NCBI RefSeq assembly: GCF_950023065.1
Contig: NC_088679.1
Location: 79,732,001 to 79,796,000 of the forward strand
Source of the DNA: Planococcus citri
Taxonomy: Eukaryota > Arthropoda > Insecta > Hemiptera > Pseudococcidae
Length of the DNA stretch: 64,000 nt
Direction: 5' to 3'
Shown here in pieces: positions 1 to 11,500 of this stretch (within the stretch, counting starts at the first letter, position 1; every line of letters starts with the position of its first letter). The notes beneath the pieces are model-generated. The model made no database searches and had not been told where the DNA came from. It was given only the letters and a program-made list of their open reading frames with translations. Both the position numbers and the translations under genes were made by a program.

Positions 1-200
1 AACATTTTTACTGATCAAGTACGTACTTTTTTAAAAAAAGCATAAATCACCAAAATAGTCAATTTTGGATTTTCAAAAATTCGTCAAAAATCGAAAAATG
101 AACTTGGGCAGCTGAAAATTTGGTTGTGGGGGTTTTAGAACATGCTCTTTCCAAAAATCGCAGTCCCGTTCAAATAGGAGGTAAGCAGATATTGGCACAC
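1..200. repeat. Right end of a large inverted-repeat element
   Basis: Bases ~4-190 match 55717-55895 in the same orientation and 52385-52570 in inverted orientation, including the stretches GTACGTACTTTTTT, GGGCAGCTGAAAATTTGG and a CCCGTTCAAA motif. This is therefore the right arm of another copy of the composite element at 52380-55925, cut by the window edge. Confidence 0.8.
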
Positions 201-589
201 AGCGATCTTGAATTAGTGAAAATCGACTCGTCGCGCAATAAGTAGGTACAAGTATTTTCTTCATTTTTCGTTTTTTTTCAAAATCAAATAGCTGAAGTAG
301 TGAAGAGAAAGAGGAGTTGAAAGCATTAAATCTTTTTCAAAATTGAGTAGCTGAAAGAGTGAGGAGGGGAAGGAGTTAGGAGGATTAAATTGAAAAAAAT
401 CGTTCAAGGAAGAACTACGTACGTAGAAATGAAATCATGAAAAAATTCGAAATAAAAAAATCGCGACTCGAGATTTAGGTATTCAAGATTATCGCAAAAA
501 AAATTCAAGCTGCAAAAAAATTCGTTCGTTGTAATGAACTCAAAAAAATCAATCAGCTACCTGTCCTACATACAATGGAATTCACCACT

Positions 590-1112
590 AAAAACTCATT
601 TCAATCCAAAACCAACAAAACAAAAACCACCGCGAAAAAATTTCACACTGAATTTAAAAAAAAAAAAATTCAAAATCACCACAGGAAAATTGTAAAAAAA
701 AAGAGAAACTCGTTTGAAAGCAACATTAAACAGGTTCATTCATCACAAAAAATTATTTTGAAATCACCCCTCAAAAATGCATTGAATTTAATAACTCTAA
801 TAAACTCGATCATTCAAAATCAAACACGAAATGAAATTACAGGAAAACAGGTTTAAAACATTTTAAATCACCTAAATCAAAAATAAAACGCCAAATAAAT
901 TCAAAATCACCGCAGGAAAATTTAAAGAAAAGAGAAAAGAATCTGCCAGAATATTCATCAATTTCATCACTGAAATACTCATTTGAAAGCAACATTAAGC
1001 ACGTTCATTCATCACAAAATAATTATGTATTTTGAAATCACCCCTCGAAAAATTTATTGAATTCAACTCTAATAAACTCGCGATCATTCAAAACCAAACA
1101 CGAAATTAATTC
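590..1112. repeat. Two-copy tandem duplication (~270 bp)
   Basis: A segment with GAAAGCAACATTAA, GTTCATTCATCACAAAA, TTTGAAATCACCCCTC and CTCTAATAAACTCG occurs at 716-850 and again at 983-1112, with related upstream sequence at ~669 and ~901. The period is about 230-270 bp with indels. The small open frame at 575-856 lies in this AT-rich repeat and has no coding look. Confidence 0.7.
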
Positions 1113-2502
1113 TTCTTCTTAAAAAATATCTGAAATCTGGTGGCCTTTTTCGTCGATTTATAGGCACAAATTTTCAAAATCCATTAGTGTCGTTTCAAAT
1201 TCCGAAATTTTAGAAGGTATTTAAAATTTCACCGAAGGCTCCAAAATTGATTTTAGCATTTTTCACGTACGTTTTTGCGAATCGCGAATTTATCATTTTT
1301 TCTCAAAATAATCGCTGGAGAAAATTTTGGAATTGAAAATATGTATTTGCCCAAAAGGAAAAAAACAGCGACGCAGAGACGATTCCTAAATTCGACTTTT
1401 TATGAACGAGAAATTCAAATTTTACTCTATTTATGGTTATTTTTTCAAAAACTCGAGAATCTTAAAATCCGCCGAAGGCTTCGAAACAGCACGTGAACTG
1501 CACCAAAAGAGTTGGGAGGTCGAAAATGGGGTTGAATTCAAATTTTAGCCGTTCGCCATAATTTCATTTTTAGAATACGATTTTTTCTCGATTCCTCTTC
1601 GTCCAGTCTAAAAGTATTTTTGTCCTTTCATATTTTTCCTCCCATTCAACTACTAGAAAAATTTCAAAAAGCAATGCTAGTTTGATGTGACGTGTCGATT
1701 CTCATTACCTCAAGTTTACAGAATGACCCGCCCCCCCCCCCTTCAATTGAAGTAAGATAACTTATTTTGTTTTTAGCCTCCGATAAAAAAAAATGTTGAC
1801 AATAGTAGGTGTTTTCCAAACAATCTCCTCAATTCGTTAAAAAAATGGAATTCAAGGAGTCAAACAATCAAAACAACTTGCAAAATCAGGACTTCAACAA
1901 GAAACTCATCCATTCGTGAAAGACAATTTTTCTTGGTTAACATTTTTTACTCTCATAGCGAATTAGAAAATGTAAGTGGGAAATTTTTCGGGGAAAAAAC
2001 GAAAAATAACACTTTTTTCAAATTTAATTTACCGAAAAAAAGCAAAACTTGTTGAGAATTTTGGCAAGAAAAGCACCTATAGGTAGGAAATATCTATTTA
2101 AATACTTCCATTGAAAGGGAGAAAGGGGAATTGAAATCTATTCAAATCAAATTTTTTTCCTTTCAAAGAGCACTAGAAACAAATATTTTAAAAATCAAAA
2201 TTTCAAAATAAGAAGCAAATTTATAAATAGAAAATTTTAATGTTTCGTTGAAAAAAATTCAACGTTTTAGCAATTTTTAAAAAAACTTAATAGGTATGAC
2301 TTTTTTAGCAAAAAAAAATAATAGTAAGACCAGAAACAGGAAAGCAAGACACATAATTAAAAAAGGGGCAAAAGCATCAGTTTCCATTTGACTTTTATCA
2401 AGTTTAAAATAATATTATTTAATTTTAAAATAAGTACGTATGTAGCCTACTTATTATAGATTCCATATTTTGCATTAAAACGTTTCATTTTTTTCCCAAC
2501 AG
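1113..2502. other. AT-rich stretch, no gene recognised
   Basis: Low-complexity A/T runs, presumably part of an intron of the nAChR beta1 gene because the exon at 2503 has an acceptor and needs an upstream exon. I looked for the expected upstream exon (residues around VRFGLAFVQLI) and did not find it. Confidence 0.5.
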
Positions 2503-5500
2503 AACGAAAAAAATCAAATTATGAAGTCAAACGTATGGCTGAGACTGGTAAGTTTTCAATCGAAGTGGTTTTTATTAATATTATTACGTATTAAGTACTT
2601 ATTTCACTATCCAAATGATGATATTCGGAGCTTTCAAACCCTAGAATTACAATACATGACATTTCAAAACCAAACCGATACGAGTATTATAGATGGACGA
2701 AAACTGATGAAAAATGTTGCATCAATAATAAGGTTCCTATATATTTTATTCCATCAAACTGTACCGAAAAATATAAAGACCAATGTACTACGTGAACAAA
2801 ATACTACGAGTAATTTACTTAGATCGGAGTAGGGTATTTTCTTTTCAAAAACGTTGACAGACCCATCAAATAGTTCACACAGTAAGAATTTTGATGATTC
2901 GATAGCAAAATTCGACGTTCGATTAAATTTTTTAAGCTTCCGAAATGAGAATTTGATAAATTGATCGGGCAACAAAAACATTTCCAAGCATGCGCATAAA
3001 TAATAAGAAATGTACTATTTCAAAATGTCAATATAGGGTAGGTATGCATTTTTTCAAAAATTACCCCCCCCCCCTCCTCCTTCACATAATAAAAACCTCA
3101 AACTTGGGTCTCTTCAAAAAAACAAAAAAAAAAAGTCGAAATTTTCATATTTATTTTTACGTACCTACTAATCTCTGGAGTTGATGCACTTTCTGTTCGA
3201 GGGATCGAGGGAGGTTTTGCCTCGAAGGGAAGAGAAGTGGCTATCAGAAGTTTTTTAACCACAAATGCAAAATTTTCAAATTTGGACTTTTGGAAAATGA
3301 TGAAAAAAATATGGAATTATTTTTCCATAAGATCTACCTGTTTGGAGGGGGGGAGGGGGGCGCGCGCAAAAAAGCGAAATTTCGAAATAAGTGGTAGGTG
3401 GGTCATTCCATGTCAACTCAACCAACGTTTTTGAGTCATGTATTCCCCCAGTAAATAAGAACCCCGCAATTAGTTTGGTCCCAGCCCCCTCAGGGGTGGG
3501 TGGGGGGGGGCTTCAATTATTTCCACATTGTCTCGAGCTACTCAACTTCAGAAGCCCATTCCTCCAAAACTATGGTACTTTGATCAAAACTGATTTCACA
3601 GTTCGAAAGGGCATTGCATTTTAGAATTTCTTAAGTGTTTTGAAATTTTCAAAAATTGAAAATTCAAATTTCAAAATGACGCTGTAAGTGGGAGCTACCA
3701 TTTAAAAGTTTGAAAAAATTTCTACAGATGTACCTTTTGATGCTTTTTTGAAATATTCAAGTTTCGAGATGGGATCTCTCAATAGAAGGGGAGCACCCCC
3801 TCCCCCAATTTTGGGCGAAACTTTCGAAAGAAAATCTGGGGCATGTGATACATCGAATTCTATGTTTTTGGTGACGCTGAACACGAATATGACGTCGGAT
3901 TTTTGATTAGACCCGTCCACGGCCCCAGCACCTCCCCAAAGGGGGTGACCTCCCAAAAAAATGGTTACATTCGTGTGACACATGAAATAGTATATTTTCG
4001 ATATCGCTGAACACGAATATTGCCTTAGTTTTTCGAATCGACCTCACCCATGGCCCCCAGAACCTCCCCCAATGTGTAAAAGTCCAAAAAAATTGCTGGG
4101 GGCCGTGAATGGGTCCAATCAAAAATCTGACGTCATCGCGTCATATGCGTGTTCAGCGTCACCAAAAACATACTATTCCATGTGTCACACGAACAAAACA
4201 CTTTTTTGACTTTTACGCCCTTTGGGGAGGTGCTGGGGGCCGTGGATGGGGTCCTATCAAAAATCTGATGTCATATTCGTATTCAGCGTCACCAAAACCA
4301 TAGAATTCGATATATCACATGCCCCAGATTTTCTTTCGAAAGTTTCACCCAAAATTGGGGGTGGGGGTGCTCCCCCTCCATTGAGAGATCCCATCTCGAA
4401 ACTTGAATATTTCAAAAAAGCATCAAAAGGTACATCTGTGGAAATTTTTTCAAAATTTTAAATGGTAGCTCCCACTTGCAGCGTCATTTTGAAATTTGAA
4501 CTTTCAACTTTTGAAAATTTCAAAACGCTTAAAAAGTTCTTAATGCAATGTCCTTTCGAACTGTGAAATCAGTTTCGATCAAAGTATCATAGTTTTGGAG
4601 GAATGGGCTGCTGAAGTTGAGTAGCTCGAGACAATGTGGAAATAATGGAAGCCCCCCTATCCGCCCCTGAGGGGGCTGGGATCAAACTAATTGCGGGATT
4701 CTTACTTACTGGGTCGGTATATAAATTGTAAAAAAAATTGAGCGAAATCGAAAGACGTGACTTTCAAAATCGCCTTTTTTTGGTTGAGTTGACATGGAAT
4801 GACACAGGTACCATAATCTTTGAAAATTTTCCGCTTTTTGAAAAAAAAATCAATTTTCTCGGTTCAGGCAATTTTTTGATGTCCACACGATTGGCATTGA
4901 ACTGTAAATTTTTTCCCAAGTCATTGTTGGGGGTCATTTGGCCAATATTTTTTGATAGGATCCATCATTGAAAATATTCGAACATCATCACTCATCAGCA
5001 TCCAGCTTGTAATTCTAGAGTTTCAAAAAGCTCATAAACACACGATGAATAATTTCGATTAGAAAATACATATAAATTTTGTTTTTTCAAAAAAGTTGAT
5101 AAAAAAAATACTAAAAATGACGCTTATTTTCATGTTGCAAAACAGACTTGGAGCGATTACCAATTACAATGGGATGAGGCTGATTACGGCGGAATACAGA
5201 TTTTAAGGCTGCCTCCAGATAAAGTTTGGCGACCAGACATCGTATTATTTAATAAGTAAGTCGATATTATATAGGCACATTTAGTCCGGCATATGACAAT
5301 AGGAGTAATTGCAACCCCCCACCCCGCCGATCCTCCGGGACAACTTTTTTCTTAAATGGGACATCCTAAGGAACATTTTAAAGCAAACTTGCCAAAAAAA
5401 AGTTGGCCTTACTTACAAAATGGCGGCCATTTTGATTGACAGGTCAGCCGAAATCGCTGATTTTGCGTTTCAACATAAGACTTGCACGAACTTTTTCAAA

Positions 5501-8500
5501 CTTTACAAAAGTAGATCGAAAGATCATGCAAAAATTCATCACCTGTCAAAATTTCAAGTGCTAAAGTGCGTTTTTCGATTTTTGGTGAATTTTTGAAAAT
5601 CCAATTTAGGCCAAAAATGAGGGAAAAAATCAAAATTTTACCAAATTGACCAAGAAAGCTGAAATTTGGGATATGCCCTATTTTCGACATGCCAAATCGA
5701 TTGGAATCGGTTTCAACCCGTTTTGAGCAGTTCTGGAGCCTCCAGCAGATTTATGAAACTCGAAATTCCCACAAAATTCCAACAAATTGAAGTTGTAAAG
5801 CTAAAATTTATTCTAAAAACTAATTTCAATACGCTACGAAGTACTGCAGGTGAATTTTAAGTCGTTTTGGATCCTCCAGCGACTTTTTGAAAATTCCTGA
5901 AGCCTCCAGCAGATTTTTGAAACTTTAAATTTTCACAAAATTTTATCATATGGAGATGGAAAGCTGAAATTTACTCTACACTCCAATTTTAACACCCTCT
6001 GAAAACGACTTCTGGTGGATTTCAAGTCATTTTAGAGCCTCCAACGACTATTTTGAAAATTACTGGAGCCTCCAGCAGATTTTTGAAACTTTAAATTTTC
6101 ACAAAATTTCATCAAATGGAGATGGAAAGCTGAAATTTACTCTACACTCCAATTTTAACATCCTCTGAAGACGACTTCAGGTGGGTTCAATTAATTTTAG
6201 TGCCTCCAGCGACTTTTTTGAAAATTACTGGATCCTCCAGTAGATTTTTGAAACTTGAAATTTCCCCAACATTAATTTATCAAATGGATTTGGCAAGCTG
6301 AAATTTACTTCGCAGACTACATGGTGGTTTTAAATGGTTTTGAAGCTTCCAGCCACTTTTAGGAAATTCCAATTATGCAAAAAAACGTCATACAACCTTT
6401 CAAAAAGTTGCTGGAGGCTCCAAAACGATTTGAAATTCACCAGCAGTCAACTTCGTAGCGTATTGAAATTAGTTTGCAGAAAAAATTTCGACTCTCCATC
6501 TTGGTTTGATGAAATTTTGGGGAAATTTCAAGTTTCAAAAATCTACTGGAGGCTCCAGTAATTTTAAAAAAAGTCGTTGGAGGCTCTAAAATGACTTGAA
6601 ATCCACCAGAAGTCGTGTTCAGAGGGTGTTAAAATTGGAGTGTAGAGTAAATTTCAGCTTTCCATCTCCATTTGATGAAATTTTGAGAAAATTTAAAGTT
6701 TCAAAAATCTGCTGGAGGCTTTAGGAATTTTCAAAAAGTCGCTGGAGGATCCAAAACGACTTGAAATTCACCTGCAGTACTTCGTAGCGTATTGAAATTA
6801 GTTTTTAGAATAAATTTTAGCTTTACAACTCCAATTTGTTGGAATTTTGATGGGAATTTTGAGTTTCAAAAATCTGCTGGAGGCTCCAGAACTGCTCAAA
6901 ACGGGTTGAAACCGTTTCCAATCGATTTGGCATGTCGAAAATAGGGTATATCCCAAATTTCAGCTTTCTCGGTCAATTTGATAAAATTTTGATTTTTTCC
7001 CTCATTTTTGGCCTAAATTGGATTTTCAAAAATTCACCAAAAATCGAAAAACGCACTTTAGCACTTGAAATTTTGACAGGTGATAAATTTTTGCATGATC
7101 TTTCGATCTACTTTTGTAAAGTTTGAAAAAGTTCGTGCAAGTCCTATGTTGAAACGCAAAATCTGCGATTTCGGCTGACCTGTCAATCAAAATGGCCGCC
7201 ATTTTGTAAGTAAGGCCAACTTTTTTTTGGCAAGTTTGCTTTAAAATGTTCCTTAGGATGTCCCTTTTAAGAAAAAAGTTGTCCCGGAGGATCGGCGGGG
7301 GGGGGGTGCAATTACTCCTATTGTCATATGCCGGACTAATTAGAACGTAAAAAAATTGGTAATTTTCCAACATACGAGTATCGAGCATTCGAGCAGCAAC
7401 TAATCGATGATTTTTCTTCTCTAATTACCAGTGCTGATGGAAACTACGAAGTTAGATACAAATCGAACGTATTAATTAGGTCAAACGGAGAAGTACTTTG
7501 GGTTCCTCCAGCTATCTATCAAGTACGTATACACGCATCTGTCAAAGAAATTATTCGTCTACGTACTACGTATACGTAGATTCTTGCCACTATTATATGG
7601 TGATTAATTCGAGCTTTTGTTTGTTTTTCAAAACGCACTCACGCACACACACAGAGTTCCTGTACCATAGACGTAACATATTTCCCATTCGATCAACAAA
7701 CGTGCATTATGAAATTCGGCTCGTGGACGTTTAACGGCGATCAAGTATCTCTGGCGTTGTACAACGATAAACACTACGTCGATTTATCGGATTACTGGAA
7801 ATCCGGCACGTGGGATATAATCGAAGTGCCGGCGTACTTGAACCGATATCCGGGCATACCGAGCGAGACGGACATCACGTTTTACATAATAATTAGAAGG
7901 AAAACCTTATTTTACACGGTCAACTTGATATTGCCCACAGTACTGATCTCATTTCTTTGCGTGTTGGTGTTCTACTTGCCGGCCGAAGCCGGCGAAAAAG
8001 TCACTTTAGGAATTAGTATTTTACTGTCACTGGTTGTCTTCCTGTTGCTGGTATCGAAAATACTTCCGCCGACTTCGCTCGTACTACCGCTAATCGCCAA
8101 ATACCTGCTATTCACATTCATCATGAACACCGTCAGTATATTGGTGACGGTCATTATAATCAACTGGAATTTCAGGGGTCCGCGAACGCATCGAATGCCG
8201 CCGTGGATCCGGACCATCTTCCTATACTATTTGCCTATCGCGTTATTCATGAAAAGGCCCAAGAAGACCAGGCTTCGTTGGATGATGGAGATGCCCGGTA
8301 TGAGCGGACCGCCTCATCCGACGTACGCGTCGCCCGCCGAATTACCAAAACACATAATACCCGCCGTGCCGTCGACTACCAAAAACAAAATGGACGTCAT
8401 GGAGCTGTCCGATTTACACCATCCTAACTGTAAAATCAATCGCAAAGCTAGTACCGAACGAAGGGAAAGCGAAAGCTCCGACTCGCTGTTGCTGTCTCCC

Positions 8501-11500
8501 GAAGCTTCCAAGGCCACCGAAGCCGTCGAATTCATCGCCGAGCATCTCAGAAACGAAGATCAATACATACAGGTAAAAATAAACGCTATTTCTTATGGGG
8601 TAGATAAAAGGTACCCAACCTATACTCGACTCTGAGCCTTGGGCCTCCTCATTGATCTCATTATACACAAACGCCATATTTTCTTTCACCAGAACTTCAG
8701 GGTATCTGGAATACTTTTGCTGACTCGATGGTTTGTTTTTTTGCAATCGGGGTGAGGGGATCATTATCTTCATTTTTGATTCTCATTCTCAGTTCCATTC
8801 ACGTGAAAGAAACATCGCAGATTCTTGCTCTGAAAAGTGTTCGGATTTTTCTATACCTACCTACAACTATATTTATTTCATCAATCATCAGATTCCTCTT
8901 CAAAGGCCTCCCTCTTTCGAGCAGTTTTGGTCCCTCTGCACAAATCCCTCTAGGGCTAAACATGAAAAAAAATCTATGTTGGACTCCCCGTAAAGAGCTT
9001 CTAAAATTGAAGCAATCGAATTAAAATCGATGAAAAATTTTCAAAAATTCTCAATTTCTGCATTCAAGTTTTTTCCAAATAGGTTCAAAGGTGCCCCACC
9101 CCCCACCTTCAATAAATATTGTAGTCTGCATTGGAAAACAATTCACATGAGATCAGCAATGACGATTTTCATGCGATTTTGTTCAATTTTTTCAAAAACT
9201 TTGAAAAGAAGAAAACTTAGGGAGTCATGTCACGAAAATACAAATAATTACTTCAAAGTAATAATTTCACCTAAAAATTTATGAAACGGGATTTTTTCTA
9301 CTTTCAGGAAATTTCGGTGGTCAATCTTAGCTCATAACGTTGAATTTTTTTAATTTTCAGAAAATGTATGGTAAACTGGGCGATGTTGAAGACAAATTGA
9401 AAAAATTAATCAATATTTTGTATTCAATGCTCTCGAAAAGATCTAAAACGATAAGTCCAAGGTGTCTATGTAAATTCAACACCTAAATGTTTTCTTTTTT
9501 CAACTTTATGGGAGGGGAGGGGGCGAGGTTCCTGAACATTTTGGGGCGGATGAAAATATTTTTACAGGGTGTGTAAGTACTGAATTTTTTTCAAAAAAAA
9601 GTAACTTAAATAACCAAAAACGATTGAAAAAATTACCAAAAGTACCTAACTAAAAAAGTGGTAAAATAAGAGCAAAACACGAACAAAAAATATCACAAAA
9701 AAATCAATTAGAGAGAAAGTTGAACTATTTTGGAGACTTTCTGGTAATTTTTATCAACCAAGAGAGAATTTATGCAATTTGAAGCAAGAAGCGAGATTTT
9801 GACAGTTTTAGCCGATTAACCGGCTTTTTGGCAAGTTCTGACAAAAATCAAAATTCTAAGAAAAGTGGAAGATGGTAACTAAATGGAAATTTTTAGTTCG
9901 ATTAAAAAAATTAAAAAACAAGTCTTTTTGACAATTTGGCGAAAAATCAGAAAAAATCTGTGTAATTTTGTAACAAAAACAGACCCTTTTTGGAAATTTT
10001 GGTACGTAAATAGCAATACTTCTGACAAGAAATTGTTTCGAACAATATTTCAACTTGAGAGCGAGGAAGGGGAGGGGAGTCAGTTCAAGTTCAACAAAAA
10101 TTTGTTTGATAAATAACCGTGGACATTTTTAAAATTGCAAAAGTGGGACAAATTGAATAAAAAATTTCATTGTTTGATTACGAACACATCAAAATTATTT
10201 TTTTGGCCATGAGTAAAGAAAAATGAAGGCGAAGTAAAAAATTGAGAAACCTTTAAAATGGAAATACATAGAACTACAAAATATGAAAAATTCTGTTTGG
10301 TTGAAAATAATGGAATGAAAATGGACATTTAGGCAGTTTTGACGAAAAAAATTAGAATCGTTTTGGTGACTTCAAAGAAAAATCAAGACTTTTTAGCGAA
10401 TTTAAGCCAAAAAATTGAAAACTTTTCCGTAATTGTGCCAAAAAGGCGAGACTTTTTGGCAATTTTGGGAAAGAATCAGAATAATTCAGCAAGAAATTTT
10501 TAATACATTTTTGAAGGCGAAGCAGAAAAAATTGAGAGAAGAAAACAAGAAAAGAAAAATTTCAACTTTTGATTGAAAAATTGTGAAGTCAGCCTGCAAA
10601 GATTGGCGAGTTTTTTCCCACCTACAAAAAAATAGTAAGCAAAATTGAGCTGGTTTGACATAAGTAATCATAATAACTCTGTTGAAAATTCATTTCCAGG
10701 AATTACATGTTTCTAAAAAGACTTTCAACTAAGGAGGAAGATTCTGTATATTTATAGAAAAAATGAATAAATTATTTGGGAGACCCGGGAAGTGTTTTTC
10801 TTAAAATGGGGCCATTTTGAAGAATTTTGATGGGGAATTTTTTCAACTACTTCTCGTTTACTTAATGTGAATCGTTGACGATTTATGTATTTCAATTTTG
10901 AGAATTTTGACCTTCTAACTCGCATTTGATAAAATTTTGTAAAAATTTCAAGTTTCAAAAATTTGCTGGAGGCTTCAGGAATTTTCAAAAAGTCGGTGGA
11001 GGTTACACAGAGGAAATTTTGGATCTCCAGCTCGGTTTGATAACTTTTTTTGGAAATTTCAAGTATTGAAAAATCTACTGTAGGCTCCAGTAATTTCCAA
11101 AAAAGCCACTGGAGGCACCAAAACAACTGAAAAACTACCTGCAGTCGAATTAATAGCGTGTTTAAGTTGGAGTTCAGCGTGAATTTCGGATTTCCAACCT
11201 CATTAAATGAAATTTTGTAGAAATTTCAAGTTTCAAAAATCTGCTGGAGGCTTTAGGAATTTTCAAAAAGTCGGTGGAGGTTTCACAGAGGAAATTTTGG
11301 ATCTCCAGCTCGGTTTGATAACTTTTTTTGGAAATTTCAAGTATTGAAAAATCTACTGTAGGCTCCAGTAATTTCCAAAAAAGCCACTGGAGGCTTCAAA
11401 ATGACTTGAAATCCACCTGCAGTCGACTTCATAGCGTATTGAAATAAGTTCACGGAATAAATTTCTACTTTCTAACTATTTTTGATGAAATTTTGTGGAA

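Noticed and set aside
7655..8572. Assignment to an nAChR alpha subunit
   Set aside because: Loop C lacks the adjacent cysteines that define alpha subunits, and the M3-M4 loop and tail match beta1.
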